Counted from the stretch's first letter, positions 22,801 through 35,420 are shown. The stretch: DNA of 64,000 nt from Humulus lupulus (GCF_963169125.1 NC_084794.1:88705018-88769017), one strand, 5' to 3'. The notes: generated from the sequence alone by a model not told the origin. A program made the numbers and translations.

Positions 22801-23407
22801 GAACTGTGTTTTCATAATGGTGTATCTTACAGTGGTTACTTAGCTCCTGAATACCTGGCACAGGGAAGATTAACCGAAAAGGTTGATGTTTATAGCTTTG
22901 GAGTTCTTGCGTTGGAGATAATAAGTGGGGTGAGGAACAACAAATTGAGATCTAATGACTCTTTTGAAACTCTAGTAGCTCATGTATGTAAATATACACC
23001 TTCATTCCCTCCCTATCTTATTAATAATTATGCACACTACTACAACATTATTTATTTCTTTTTTGAGAAATTTACCTTTGTTTTGTTTTTATGTGTAGGT
23101 ATGGAAACACTACCAATCAAATACAGTGTCAGAGATCATAGAAAACAGCTTAGCAAATGAAGACTTTGGAGATATTGAAAGAATTGTTCAAGTGGGACTG
23201 TTATGCACACAAGAAGTACCATCTTTACGTCCTAACATGACAATGGTAATTCAAATGCTTAAACAAAATGACTTTGAATTGCCTACACCAACAAAGCCAC
23301 CTTTCATTGATGAAAATTTGGAGTTGTCTTCTTCATTCGATTCTTGTCGATGGCAACCTTCTTGTATACCCGATTTATGTTCACCCCATATTGAGAGAGA
23401 GACTTAA
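19871..23407 (+). CDS. Cysteine-rich receptor-like protein kinase (DUF26 RLK)
   Basis: Eight exons join with GT-AG introns: 19871-20293, 20458-20776, 21515-21640, 21759-21901, 22149-22359, 22466-22700, 22833-22983, 23099-23407, giving 638 residues. Order: signal peptide (about 1-25), two Gnk2/DUF26 domains each with the C-X8-C-X2-C motif ([26 protein letters not shown]), one transmembrane helix (about 250-275), then a Ser/Thr kinase with GQGGFGEV, the ATP-binding Lys in [17 protein letters not shown] and APE. All catalytic residues are present. CRKs sit in the plasma membrane and take part in stress and immune signalling; ligands are mostly unknown. Length and exon pattern fit the CRK2/CRK3 group, which is inference. 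The ATG is chosen because it opens directly into the signal peptide. An AATAAA at 23683 may serve polyadenylation. Confidence 0.93.
20384..20408. repeat. (GAT)n microsatellite in CRK intron 1
   Basis: About eight GAT units lie in the intron between the two DUF26 exons. It is a simple repeat with no coding role because it lies between splice sites 20294 and 20457. Confidence 0.85.
20902..21097. mobile_element. Small hAT-like MITE in CRK intron 2
   Basis: A 196-bp segment begins CAGAGGGACGTACGGAG and ends CTGGCTCCGTCCCTG, whose complement is CAGGGACGGAGCCAG, so the ends are diverged terminal inverted repeats of hAT type. The flanks GCATTACT and CATACTCA are a decayed match at best. The middle is AT-rich with no ORF. 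It lies wholly inside intron 20777-21514. Confidence 0.65.
21959..21978. repeat. Perfect 20-bp palindrome in CRK intron 4
   Basis: TTAAACGACATGTCGTTTAA is its own reverse complement. An imperfect second copy (TAAACGACGTGTCATTTTA) follows about 15 bases later. The pair may be the remnant of a small transposon end; function is unknown. Confidence 0.7.
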
Positions 23408-25059
23408 ATATATGATACAAGAAGCCGCATATTTAATTTTTCTTTCTTTTCTTTTTTACTTTTTACTTTTTTTTTGTGTTTTTATTTCTGGTCATAAAAA
23501 CACATATAGACAGGATGTACCATAACTTTTCAATACAAGATTTTTTTTCCCTTCATTTATATATATATATATATATATATTTGATCTTTTAGTAGCCGCG
23601 ATTTTTGAATTTTTATAATGGAATTCCCATTTTGTTTTTGGACTAACTTTGAATTTTGAATTATTTCGAGAATTTATAAACCAATAAAGAAGACAAGTGT
23701 GTATAATATACGCCAATTGTGCAAGAATTTTGTGATCACCGTTTGGCCAATTTTCTGTTTTTCTCAGAGATGGGGAAAAAAATTAAAAAAGAAGCAGCAG
23801 CTTATTTGACTTTTTGATCTAAAAAATGTCAGATTGTTCATGATCATGGGTGTAATCATTCTACTAAGAAAGACTTCGTTTACTTTTTTTTTTCTTTTTT
23901 CGCTGGCCTAGCTTTTTGAGGCTTTGCTGGATATTATTCTACACGCTCCAATAATGAGTCTTTGCTGTCCAAATATTTGATAACCAAACTTCTCACCATA
24001 AAGAGCAATTATAGTCTTCTTTTACAACTTTTTGTTTTTTAATCTTCAAAACTTGTACTTTGTTCTCAATTATTTATGGTTAATCCTACCTTTACTCTTT
24101 AATATAATACCAAAATTATTTCAGTTACTGAATTCAAAGTATTGCAAATTCAAAGCCTAAATTGTGTTTTTGTCCTAATTTAACCTTTAAAACTCATTAA
24201 ATCTCACATTTTCTTTTCAATTTCAATTCATAATAAGTTTTAGAGATATACTAAATACACATCCTTTTTTTTTGAATAAAATACACATCCTTTTTAATGC
24301 ATATATAACATGTATATTTTATTAGTAATTCATAATATTTTTAAATTATAAAAAGAATTGAATAATGCGAACTTATTATGCCTCCATATATATCATTCAT
24401 AATTTATAATATTTTTAAAATAGCATTTGAATAACTTATAATATTTTTAAAATATAAAGTAATTAATTAGTATTCTGATAAAAAAAAGTTTCAAACAATA
24501 ACATCATGAAGTATTGGACATTCTCAAAGAACCTAATCCAAATATGGGTTAAGAGTATTCTTCTTCTTCTCCAACAGATTAAAAATCAAATCAACCCATT
24601 ATTCTCCATCAGACTTCTTTCTAGTTCCATCCTAATCTACGGCACCAATATATGTTTTTATCAAGTATATCCGCACTTTCTCAAAGGCCTAATGCTTTTA
24701 TCACTGCTTAAATAAGGAAAGGAATAAGAAAATTTTGGTTTGGTCTAACATGGGTTGATGAGTCTTGTAATACTAATAGCTATAAGTTACACGCAGCCAG
24801 CCAGCCAATCTACTAATAAATAATGAAAGTTCACAACAGGTGGAATAGTCCAAAAATTGGTCCCACTTGGACGGTGGGTTGGTGAAAGTCAGCCTCTCTC
24901 TATTGGTTGGACAATGCGCACGTGCCATTGCCAAGTATACCCATGCCACGCTTTCTCTTCTCTACTTAACCTGTAATAATGGACTAATGCTAGAAGCTAC
25001 CGCCACCTACACTATTTGAGCTGGACATAAGGAATGAGTATTTTTTTTTTATTATATAA
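23408..25059. other. Intergenic spacer downstream of CRK
   Basis: AT-rich sequence with TA runs (23558-23580) and poly-T. A moderately GC-richer patch at 24780-24990 contains ATTGGTTGG and a CACGTG G-box (24918-24923), so it looks promoter-like, but no gene follows before the inverted-repeat elements. I see no ORF or RNA that I can support. Confidence 0.5.
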
Positions 25060-25445
25060 TTCTGTACAATGAGTTTTGTCTCGTTGTCTATTCGGATTTT
25101 ATAATTTATCTCATTATTTGTTTAGATTTTGTATTTTGATAAATTATTTTTTAGATTTTGTATTTTGTAAAATAGTTCAAATAGACCGTTGAACCTGATT
25201 TTAGTCAAATTTTTTTGAATTAAAATCACAAATAATTTACCAAACTAACAACTCAGAACAAAAATACAATTATTCTGTCTGATAACTGTGTTGTTATATT
25301 CAATTTTGTGTTCATCAAAATTGAGTTTAGGGGTCTATTCGAATTATTTTACAAAATATAGGATCTAAAATATAATTTATTAAAATACATAATCAAAATA
25401 AGTAATGAGACAAAACACATTATCTAAAATAGTATAATCCTTTTT
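25060..25445. mobile_element. Palindromic MITE-like element
   Basis: The left arm (about 25067-25200) and the reverse complement of about 25310-25440 share long blocks such as TTTTGTCTC, TATTTTGTAAAATA and AATAGACC, with an extra 30-bp duplication in the left arm. The loop is about 110 bp. No ORF is present. It is probably a non-autonomous DNA transposon; its family is not recognised. Confidence 0.65.
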
Positions 25446-25534
25446 TCTTTATCATTGTTATTAAGTTTATGATTAATGGAATTTTTTTATGAAAAGGGTG
25501 AAAAATAGAAAATTCGTAACAGGTTAAAATAATA

Positions 25535-25994
25535 CAGTAAAACCTCTATATAAGAATAGTTTTGGGATCAAACTAATTGTATTCTAATAAATGTTCTAAC
25601 TAAATAGATGTATTGGTGCAAAAAAAAATCTAACAACCAAAAGTATCAAATTTAACAACAATAACTATAATAACTCCCTAATAACTATTATTTGAAAAAT
25701 ATTTACGTAAATTTGTTTGGCACTTTGATTTTCTCTTTAGAGTTGTTATTACCGCATCTTTATGTACAATTAATCTCATGCACACAAAATATACTTGATT
25801 GTATATATATATATATAATTATTACTATATATTGAAATATATTTTGTTAATACGGTACTTAAAATTTTTATAACTTATTTCAATTTAGAGATTATTCTTA
25901 TTTATAACTAGCCCACAGTAAAATTATTATTTTTTTGATAATAAAATAAAAGTTATTATTATATATAGAGTATTCTTATATAAATGTTCTATTG
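25535..25994. mobile_element. TA-flanked MITE (CAGTAAAACCTCTATA-type ends)
   Basis: A 460-bp AT-rich segment begins CAGTAAAACCTCTATATAAG and its other end complements to CAATAGAACATTTATATAAG, giving diverged inverted ends. TA dinucleotides at 25533-25534 and 25995-25996 fit a TA target duplication. There is no coding capacity. CAGTAAAACCTCTATA-type ends are common in plant genomes. Confidence 0.6.
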
Positions 25995-26188
25995 TAATTT
26001 CAAATGACTAATATACACTTACTAACAGGGATGCACCTAGGATGAAAATCTAGGAGGGTAAAGTATTTATTTTTATTTTTTACAAATTCAAAGCACAAAA
26101 GAATATAATATATTTAAATAATTTCATAACAATATTATATATATATATATAAAGTTGACCTAATATACAAAATATGTTCCACTATAGC

Positions 26189-26648
26189 TGTTATCCAAAG
26201 AATAGGCGTGGATGACGTGGCAGACATTTTTAACACGTGGCTGACACCTGGTAAGGTTCTGTTTGACTATCGAACAGGGAGGTACCCCTAGCGTAACATT
26301 TGGACTTTATATACGACCAGCTTGGTCGTATACTCTGTGTATTTTGAGAAGATCTTATGCAATTATAACAATATCCGGGATTATCTCCTATAATTCCTGA
26401 GTATCCGATTATTTAGGAAAGAATATCTGTAACAAATTTAGGTAATCCTCCTTGAGCCTATAAATAAAGAAGAAATAGCTCAAGGAGAGGACTTTTGGAT
26501 GATTTAAGTTGATACTTACAAGAGAATTAGAGCTATTATCTTACGATTGTATTATTCATCTTTCTCAAGTATGTGAAACTCAGAGAACCCTAGTTCTTTG
26601 ATCACCCATTTGAGAACTAATATCAATAATAGCTTAAGTGGACGTAGG
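26189..26648 (+). repeat. 5' LTR of Tat element
   Basis: A 460-bp LTR. U3 carries TGACGTGGCA (26213) and ACACGTGGC (26233), both strong bZIP/ABRE-type sites. A TATA box CTATAAATA lies at 26458-26466. The right boundary is set by where identity with the other LTR stops (GACGTAGG); it does not end in CA. Confidence 0.9.
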
Positions 26649-26649
26649 A

Positions 26650-27795
26650 GCAAGCGAGCAACGACGAAGAGACGAAGATTTAAGGGATGTACTCAATGAC
26701 CGCCGGGAACGGCATGACGAGTACATTTCCCCAGAAGCAGAGGCCCCGGCAATTCCTGAAGCCGTGCAAGCCCAGATAGATGCCCTGAACCAAGCAGTGC
26801 AACAGCTGGTCGGGGGAAGAATGTCTCACATCGAGTACGATAGGAGAAGGGGCACTCCTTTTGTTTAGAGGATATCTGTGGCAGAAACTCCCAGCAAGTT
26901 TAAAATGCCCACACTTTCGAACTTTGACGGGTATGGTGACCCAGTATCTCATGCCAACAAGTTTGAGATACAGATGGACATTCAGAAAGTGTCCAAAGAC
27001 GCTCGGTGCAGGATCTTCCCTGCAACATTTTCTGATGCTGCACAGGAGTGTTTTTTTAAATTCCCTCCTGCAAGTATTGTATCTTGGGAGATGTTCATAA
27101 AGGAGTTTTACGGACAATTCTATGCGGGTCGTGTGCACCCAACAAAGGCAAACCAGTTGGTTGAGATACGCCAGCAAGAAGGAGAACCATCGAAAGATTA
27201 TGTCCAGCGCTTTATGCGAGCAGTCGCTGGAGCCAAAACAGTGGGAGATGAAGGCAAAATGATGGCCCTAACTGCAGGAGTTAGGCGTCGTACGCCTATG
27301 TGGAGTAGCCTCAGGAAGCATGGGGTTAAGACTACCCAAGAATTCTTGGATCGAGCTGATCGATACATCAAGCTCGAAGATGCCATTGCCAGCGAGGGAA
27401 AGACCCCGGGCAAAGATAAGGGGACTGAAGACCCCGCCAAAGCCACCAATGGGTCAAAACCCAATGGCAATGGTAAAGGCAACGGGAATGGCAATGGAAA
27501 CGACAAAAATTGGGGGAAGAGACCCCATAATGAGCCTTCTACCTCCGAGAATAAGCGCGCTAAGGGCAACCGTTATGAGCCACGATTCACTAACTACACT
27601 GCCCTTGTCGAGTCTCGAGCAAAGGTGTATCAGGCCACGAGTTCCAGTGTGCCTTACAAAAGACTTGCTGCCATTCGAAAGGATATTTCGAAAAGAGATT
27701 CCACCAAGTTCAATCGTTTTCATAACGACTACGGACACGATACGAATGAGTGCAACCAGCTGAAAGATGAAATCGAGTTCCTTATCAGACAATGA
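26650..27795 (+). pseudogene. Tat element gag
   Basis: Gag packages the element RNA. The frame opens in the leader without a clear ATG (SEQRRRDEDLRD), has a stop at 26866, then runs 26878-27795 with the retrotransposon gag core (FDGYGDPVSHANKFE, SWEMFIKEFYGQF, RQQEGEPSKDYVQRF) and a Gly/Asn-rich basic stretch. It ends with a degenerate zinc-knuckle-like region (FHNDYGHDTNECNQLKDEIE) typical of Tat gag. Confidence 0.88.
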
Positions 27796-28079
27796 CACTT
27801 GAGGAGATACGTACGAGCCTCGGGGGCTTCCCAATGAGAGGCTCCAGGTGGCAACGAGCAGGCGCCTGCACGCCAATGCTCGCCACCTTTGCAGCCTGAT
27901 CCCATAGCTGACACTTTACTCACCATCTGTGGAGGCCCGCACCTTGCAGGAAACAATAGAAAGGCAAGGGAACGATATGCTCAGACCCTACGCCATGACC
28001 AGGACATCGAGATGATGACTGTGAGGACCGGGAATCACAGAAGGCTCGGTCAGAGGACGGTGAAATAACCTTCTCTGAT

Positions 28080-30129
28080 AGCGACGCCCAGCATGTCCGG
28101 TTCTCGCATTCCGATCCGCTGGTCGTGGATGTTCAAATTGCCAACATGATGGTAAAGAGAGTGCTGGTCGATACAGGAAGTTCAGTTAACATCCTGTATA
28201 AATCTTCGCTGGAACGGATGAAGTTGTCCGTCAAGGACTTGGAGCCCTGCAACCAAACAATTTACAACTTCTCTGGTGAGGGACTCGCTCCAACAGGGTC
28301 AATCAGACTTCCGGTAACAGTAGGTACATCGCCCGCTACCAGGACATTGCTCACTACTTTCATAGTAGTCGATTGTCCTTCGGCTTACAATGCTGTAATC
28401 GGAAGACCCATACTGGTTGACCTTTGGGCCGTCACCTCAATATGGCACCTGGCCATGAAATTCCCAATAGACGCAAGGGTAGGATGCATGTTGGGAAATC
28501 AGGGGGAAGCAAGGGAGTGCTATAATGCCTCAATTACTAAGGCCAAGAAGGGAACGTCGAGGAACACTCCCCCAGAGAGGTTGCAGATGGCCATTGATAC
28601 ACAAGCCCAATCAGGTGATGAAGTCACCAAATAGGGTGTTGCCCAAAGTGAGGATAGAGACTTAGATCCTCGCTTTGGGGATTTTGAGGAAGATGTTGGA
28701 CCTGTCGAGGACCTTGAGGAGGTCCAGCTTGATGAAGAGTTTTCGACCAGAGTTGAAAAGGTCGGCGAAAATTTGGAAGCAACAACAAAGCACGCATTGG
28801 TGGAATTTTTAAGGAAGAACCAGGAAGTTTTCGCCTGGTCACATAAAGACATGGCTAGGATAGATCCTGCAGTCATAAGCCATGTCCTGAACGTCGACAA
28901 AAGCTTTCCACCCGTGCAACAGAAAAGAAGGCTGCTCGATAAAGATAGATCGAAAGCCTTAAAAGAAGAAGTTGAAAAACTGAAGGAGAATGGGTTCATT
29001 AGGGTGGCATTTATCCATCGTGGGTCTCTAATCCAGTACTGGTTCCCAAGCCTAACGGAAAATGGCGAACCTGTGTGGATTTCACAGACCTTAATAAAGC
29101 CTGCCCTAAGGATTGCTTCCCACTCCCAGGATCGACCAGCGGGTTGATGCAACTGTAGGACATGAGATCCTCTCTTTCATGGATGCATACTCAGGATACA
29201 ATCAGATCAGTATGCATCTCCCTGATGAGGATCACACTAGCTTTCAGACTGATACAGAGCTATACTGTTATAAAGTAATGCCCTTCGGATTGAAAAACGC
29301 TGGTGCGACTTACCAACGACTAGTTAACCACATGTTTAAGGAATTGATCGGAGTAAACATGGAGGTATACGTTGATGACATGCTGGTAAAGTCAAAAAAG
29401 GCAGAAGGATATGTGAAGGATTTACACGAGTGTTTCAATGTTTTGAATAAGTATCAAATGAAGCTAAATCCTCTCAAGTGTTCCTTCGGAGTAGGATCAG
29501 GGAAATTTTTGGGATTCATTGTCAATTCGAGGGGAATCGAAGCCAATCTCGAAAAGATCAAAGCCCTGATCGATATGAAATTGCCGGTAAAAATAAAAAA
29601 TGTGCAAAGTTTGACTGGAAGGATTGCCGCCCTCAGTAGATTTATTTCAAAATCAACGAATAAATGCGTCCCTTTCTTTAATCTACTTAGGGGCAACAAG
29701 AAGTTCGATTGGACTGAAGACTGCAAAAAGGCTTTCCAAGCCTTAAAAGCCCACATGGCACAGCCTCCTGTCTTATCAAAGCCTATAGATGGAGAAACTT
29801 TGTTCATATACCTGGCGATCACCGAATATGCTGCTAGTGCGGTGCTAGTAAGAAAAGAAGAAGGCGTACAAAAGGCAGTGTATTATGTAAGCAAGAGGTT
29901 AATCGGGGCCGAATTGAGGTATCCTCCCATCGAAAGATTAGCCTATTGCTTAATTTTGACCTCAAGGAAGTTACGTCCTTACTTCCAAGCCCATCCCATC
30001 ACAGTCTTAACTGATCAGCCCCTTCGGCAAGTTCTGCAAAAGCCAGAGGCTGCTGGTCATTTGTTGAAATGGGCAGTCGAGCTCGGGCAGTTCGATATAA
30101 CATACTCACCGCGAGCAGCAGTAAAATGA
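28080..30129 (+). pseudogene. Tat element protease, reverse transcriptase and RNase H
   Basis: The retropepsin motif VLVDTGSSVNILY lies near 28160. An in-frame TAG at 28632 separates it from reverse transcriptase. The RT shows FMDAYSGYNQI, FGLKNAGATYQR and the active-site YVDDMLVKS (about 29370), then RNase H (LFIYLAITEYAASAVLV, VLTDQPLRQVL) up to a TGA at 30127. A frameshift lies near 29100. The order is standard for Ty3/gypsy. Confidence 0.9.
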
Positions 30130-30135
30130 CAAGTC

Positions 30136-31940
30136 TTGGATGATTTCATCACCGAATTTACTGAACTCCCAGACAGCGAACAGGGTGAAAATCCTAGTTC
30201 GCCTGAGCCTCAAGACGTAGCTCCTTCGTGGAAGCTTTTCATTGATGGATCGTCCAACGAATCTCATGCAGGAGCAGGAGTGATATTGATAACGCCAGAA
30301 GGGCATCGATTTCACTGCGCAATTAGGTTTGATTTCGTTGCTTCAAATAACGAAGCCGAGTATGAAGCCCTACTCGCTGGGTTAAGGTTGGCCAAAGATA
30401 TGAGCATAAAAGTGCTGGATATATACAGTGATTCACAACTGGTAGTGAATTAGGTCTTATTGGAGTATCAAGCACGAGGTCTAAAAATGGTGGCCTATGT
30501 GAACAAAACCAAAGACCTGTTGGCACAATTTGAGAAATATACCCTCTAGCAAATATCTCGAGATCAGAATTCAAATGCAGATGCCTTAGCCAAACTCGCA
30601 AGTGCGAAGGATGCTAACACTTTAAATATAGTGCCAGTTGAGCGGCTATGCGAGCCAAGCATACGAGCAGATGAAACCAATATGGAGGTCTGGTTAAAAG
30701 ATACATGGATGGCACCATACTGGGAATATCTCACGAGTGGTGTACTACCAGCAGATAGAAAAAGAGCTAGGACTCTTCAGAGACAGGCTGCTAGGTACAT
30801 ACTGGTCGATGGTGTTCTATACCGAAGAGGATACTCCATGCCACTGGTCAGGTGTGTTATGCCAGAAAAGGCTAAAGAGCTGATGAAGGAGGTACATGAA
30901 GGCTTCTGTGGAGATCACGCTGGGGGGCAGAGCTTATCAAAGAAGATTCTGAGGCAGGGTTATTTCTGGCCGACCATGAACGAAGACTCGATGGAGTTTG
31001 TGCGAAAGTGTGATAAGTGTCAGAGGTTTTCCAAGATCCCACGTGTAGCTCCTAATGAGTTAAAGCAGATGCAAAGTCCATGACCCTTCGCAGTATGGGG
31101 TATAGATTTGATCGGGTCCTTGCCAATAAGAAAAGGTGGAGTAACATACGCAGTTGTAGTGGTCGACTACTTCACTAAATGGGTCGAAGCTGAGCCACTC
31201 GCTACCATAACGACAAAGAAAGTGCTTGACTTTGTCATCAAGAACATTGTTTGCAGATATGGATTGCCTCGGAAGATTGTCTCAGACAATGGCACCCAGT
31301 TTGACGGCGACCTATTCACAGACTTCTGCGAGAGGCATGGAATCATCAAGAGCTTTTCTTCAGTTGCGCATCCACAAGAAATGGGCAAGTCGAAGCGGTA
31401 AATAAGACATTGAAAGATACCCTGAAGAAAAGGCTCGAGGAAGCTAAAGGAGCATGGCCAGAACAGCTGCCTGAAGTACTCTGGTCCTATAGAACTTCTC
31501 ATCGGATAGCAACAAGTCATACCCCATTTTCCTTAGCATACGAGTATGAAGCTATGTTGCCAATCGAGTTAGATCCGCCCTCGCATCGAAGAATCACATA
31601 CGACCAAGACCAAAATAGCCAACTGTTGATGGAGTCCCTAGACTTGGTTGAGGAGAAATGAGAGAAAGCCCAACTCCGAGTAGCTGCGTACCAGCAAAAG
31701 GTCGCTCGATATTTTAACTGCAAAGTAAAAGAAAGAAAGTTCAACGTCGGAGACTTAGTGCTTCGAAGAGTTTTATTAAACACTCGCGACCCAGCTGCTG
31801 GAGTACTCGGACCAAACTGGGAAGGACCTTACCAGATTGAAGAAGTCCTTCATCCAAGCACCTATAAACTTGCACGCTTAAACGGAGATCTCGTTCCGCG
31901 TTATTGGAATGGAGAACACCTGCGCAAGTACTATCAATAA
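30136..31940 (+). pseudogene. Tat element second RNase H and integrase
   Basis: The archaeal-type RNase H reads WKLFIDGSSNESHAGAGVIL with NNEAEYEALLAGL and YSDSQLVVN (30230-30450); its presence before integrase marks the Tat lineage. Integrase follows (30631-31940) with an H-H-C-C finger ending CDKCQRF, the catalytic aspartates in GIDLIGS and SDNGTQFDG, and a C-terminal GPYQIEEVLHPSTYKL domain. TAG or TGA stops at 30451, 30547, 31081 and 31659 and a frameshift near 31385, just at the third catalytic residue, inactivate it. Confidence 0.9.
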
Positions 31941-32616
31941 ACAATCCTTCTTAAAGGATTGACTTGTATTAATTTTTACTTTTTACAAGTTCTGAAAAAA
32001 GGGTTAACCATGTTATATGGCTAATCGCTTGTAAGTGTAAGATATTTTTAAAGATCACTCGTAAAGACATGTTTAGTCCATTTAATACGAGAATTATAAG
32101 GGACTGTGCGCAGCCAGTCATTCTTGCCAAACTTTGTAATTTTTTACAAGTTTTTGTTCATTACGTGTGTTGTTTTGCTGTATTATAAGTTTTAAATTTT
32201 ATACCGAGCAGTAATGTTCGTACAGGTCGTGGTCAAGGAAAGTGACCAAGGACCTAAAGCTCCTCGATCACTTGGGGGGCATATAAGGTACATCGATAGC
32301 AAAGCATACCAAGAGGTATGTAAACACATGAACAAAATAAGTGAAAGCATACTACGTTACTTAGAGTATTTTTCAAAATTTATATTTTTAAAAATCAAGC
32401 CAAAGTACCATGCTAGGTTCGGTCATGCGAACAGATATTATAATAAAGCAAAAATATTATAATGTAAAAGGAATCCTTTTACACCGCGAGCAGTACTGCT
32501 TGGATGTAACTGTTCAAATAAAAGTAAAATGGCTGCCCTTGCAGCAATAAAAAATAAATTGTCTTTACAATACGATCTGTGGGTCGTGTAGTTGAGATAA
32601 AAGAAGAAAAAAAAGA
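31941..32616. other. Tat internal spacer between integrase and antisense gene
   Basis: About 680 bp of non-coding sequence between the convergent ends of pol (+) and the antisense gene (-). No ORF is convincing. It would hold the 3' end of the antisense transcript. Confidence 0.6.
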
Positions 32617-34156
32617 TTAAGGAGCTGGAGGGTCTTGAGGAGCGCCTTGGTCGACGGCAGGGCCAGCTTCAGCATCTGCACCGTCTATCCCTGCTGCCAG
32701 GGAAATCTCTGGGGAAGCAGGCACTCCTGCCTTCTCTTCTTCTTCCAGACGAATGGCGCACTGCGTCGTTAGAGTCCTCCTCAAGCGTTCGGACAGATAG
32801 CTGAAGTTAGCCTCCCGGTTATGCTTCCAGAATTCGTAGAAGCAGAGATGAGTGGCTTCCTTATACTTCTCCAAATCCTTGGCCCCAGCCTCCTCAAGCT
32901 CCTGCACTCGCTTTCCGAGTTCCTCCGCCTCCTGCCTGCTAGCGACCAGATCAAGCTCGAGCTGTACAGCTTCTTGATAGTTGAGCTTGGCGCTTTCCCT
33001 GAACTTTTCCCTAGATTCGTTGGCTTTCTTCAGGGCGTCCCGGGTTTCCAGCAGCTCCTTGGTCAGAGTAGCTTTGTCCTCGAGTAGCTTAGCTTTCTGC
33101 TTGGACAGCTCCGTGTTCTCCCCGAGCAGCTCGCCATTCTGTTTAGCAAGCTCGTTGTTTTTAGCTTCGAGTGCTTGCTTAGCCTCGGCGAGCCTGGAAT
33201 CAAAGTTCCTTCCCCGAGACACCAATGCCCCAGCACGGCGCCAGCCAGTAGTTATGGTCAGCAGTCTCTTAACAGATAGAAAAAGATAAAGTAAAGACGG
33301 GGAATAAAAAATAAATGTTACAACAGCAGGATTTGACTTACGCTAACTATCTCGTTCAGCCCTCTATTGAGAACTTGATCAGCTTCCATAGAAGCGGTGT
33401 CGGTTATAGCTGCCTGGCTGCGTCTATGCTTGGAGAGCTTGTATATTCTCTCCCTAGCAGAGCTGACCACGAGGCTGGGCAGGGAGCCTTTGGGCGGAGT
33501 GCGCAATGTATGGCTGCTAGGAGCCTTAGGAGAAGGCTGCTGGTCGGCGAAAGTTGAGGCCGACTGCTCGGGGGGTGTTGGAGGTGGTGAGTTCTCCTTC
33601 GAAGGGGCTGTAGCTGGAGGATCGTTGGTTCGTGCCTTCTTTGAGGCAGCCTTGCTGCTCTCCCCTCGAGCCCTCTTGTTGTCCTTCTTTTGGCCCGAAG
33701 AGGCAGCAGCTGCCCTGTAATGCTCGAACACATCCTCGGAGTCCATATCTACACAAAAGGAAACAACGCGAACAGTAAGACGAAATGGTCACACAGGGCT
33801 AAAAAATGAAAGTAAAAAGATTACAAGTAAAGTACCCGCACTACAACTATTGGTTGCTACATTATTTACCGAACTACCTACTGCCTGGAAGAAATCTGAA
33901 TTTAAGATGGGAGCATTCTTAAAGTTGCCGTCCCCGTCGAACAGATGACAGGGAATTGGCAAATGGTTTAAAAGAGAAATTATTGTACCGTTATCATCTG
34001 ACGAGTTGTCAGAGAGTTCGGTAGGCTCGGCGGCCTTTTGCTTTCCTTTTCCCTTGGGAGCCAAGGGCCTCTCCGCTCGGTGAGTGTCGGCAGGTTCCCT
34101 GATTGTAACCCCAGTTGGTCTCCTCCGCGAAGGAGACGCTTGGGGTTGCTGCTCAG
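32617..34156 (-). pseudogene. Antisense gene of Tat element, C-terminal part
   Basis: Three minus-strand open segments (33789-34156, 33318-33746, 32617-33225) look like successive exons. The first is Arg/Pro-rich (RRRPTGVTIREPADT). The second is Lys/Ser/Pro-rich and starts MDSEDVFEHYR. The third is a long coiled coil of AKQALEAKNNELAKQN type, ending acidic and Ala/Pro-rich. This is the 3' half of the gene that begins at 45125, cut apart by the Athila-like element inserted at 34162. Genes of this kind are known from Tat elements; their function is not established. Intron borders are not proven. Confidence 0.7.
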
Positions 34157-34161
34157 GTTCC

Positions 34162-35420
34162 TGTTGCGAATTTTTAAGCGATGCAAGTGCACACAGACGC
34201 AATTTGTAATAATATGGTAAAAACCAAGTATCGTCCTCAAGGACTGATTTATCAATTACCAATCAATCAATTTTTTTTATTCTATTTGATTAAACAATTT
34301 CAGAGATCTCAAACAAAGAAAAATACTAACGAAGCACAATGGAAATTTTAACAAAATAACAGAGAGAATAAAATTAGGACAATTATGATCCTCTATTTTC
34401 CACCATTTTACTTCCTAATGCAAGAATTATATCCCCTTCTCCCTATTCAAGAACAAGTTGCAAAAACAATTCATAATCTGGTTAAGATTTACAAATTCAA
34501 TCTAAATGACAACTTCCTATATTTCTATGGCAAAGTTGAATCATGAAGAAGGCATTAAACACGCAACTCAGAAAAATAAGCAAACAATTTAGATACTTTC
34601 GTTCTAAATTGAGTTTGCATCCAAACACTCAAAGCATATCAAATTTCACTTTTCAGATTTCAATTTGATTCATGAAATAACAATTAGAGGTGATCAATCA
34701 ATAATTGCACAAGTAACACAGATTGTAAGGAATTGAAAGAGGTGAGGAAGAACATGAATTCTGCATTAATCCATAAAAAGGGTTTCCAGAAGATTCACAT
34801 AATAGCCCTAAAGGAGAAATTAGCCCATAATATTCATTCTAGCAATCATAGAATTCAATTACAAACATGAAAAATTAAAGATAAATGATGAAGACACAAG
34901 AATGGATCCTCCAATGGTGTTCCCCCCTCTCAGCCGTCGTCTCTCCTTCTCTTTCTCTCTCCCCAAAATCGAATGAATCCCCTCCAACCTAGCTCATCAC
35001 GATTTTAGGCCGAAACAGGAAATTTCCCGTTTTAGTCAAGCGCCGCGACTCTCTAGGGAAGGTCGCGACCCTTGGATGATTTCTAAAACATTGCTTCTGT
35101 ATCTTTTGTAGAGCCGCGACCTTTATGGGAAGGTCACGACCTTTGACTCCGAAACTTCAAAAGCTAAATTTTTTTGAAACTTTCGATTTGCACCGAGCCA
35201 AGATATTTGATCCCAAGGTTCCTTTTTGCCATATTTGATAATTCCAGCACCAAGAAACCCTAAAAACACCAAGTTTTCTCCAAAAAGCGAAAGTGTCTTC
35301 ATTTAAAACCTGAAACTAACAGAGAAACAAAAACAAGCGTAAAACCGAACAACAAAACATAAAAACAATAAAAATAAACCGTAAACTAGACTAAAAAACA
35401 ACCTAGAAATAGACCTAACA
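34162..35420 (-). repeat. 3' LTR of Athila-like element
   Basis: A 1,259-bp copy of 42933-44192. It carries two short GC hairpins built on CGCGAC/GTCGCG at about 35041-35070 and 35113-35142. Confidence 0.95.

Noticed and set aside
24780..24990. Promoter-like patch with CCAAT and G-box words
   Set aside because: No gene follows within range and the TATA context is weak; kept only as a note in the spacer entry.
28520..29152. A 210-residue Ser-rich minus-strand ORF
   Set aside because: It is the shadow of the Tat reverse transcriptase frame; antisense of acidic/Lys-rich codons gives Ser/Phe-rich sequence.
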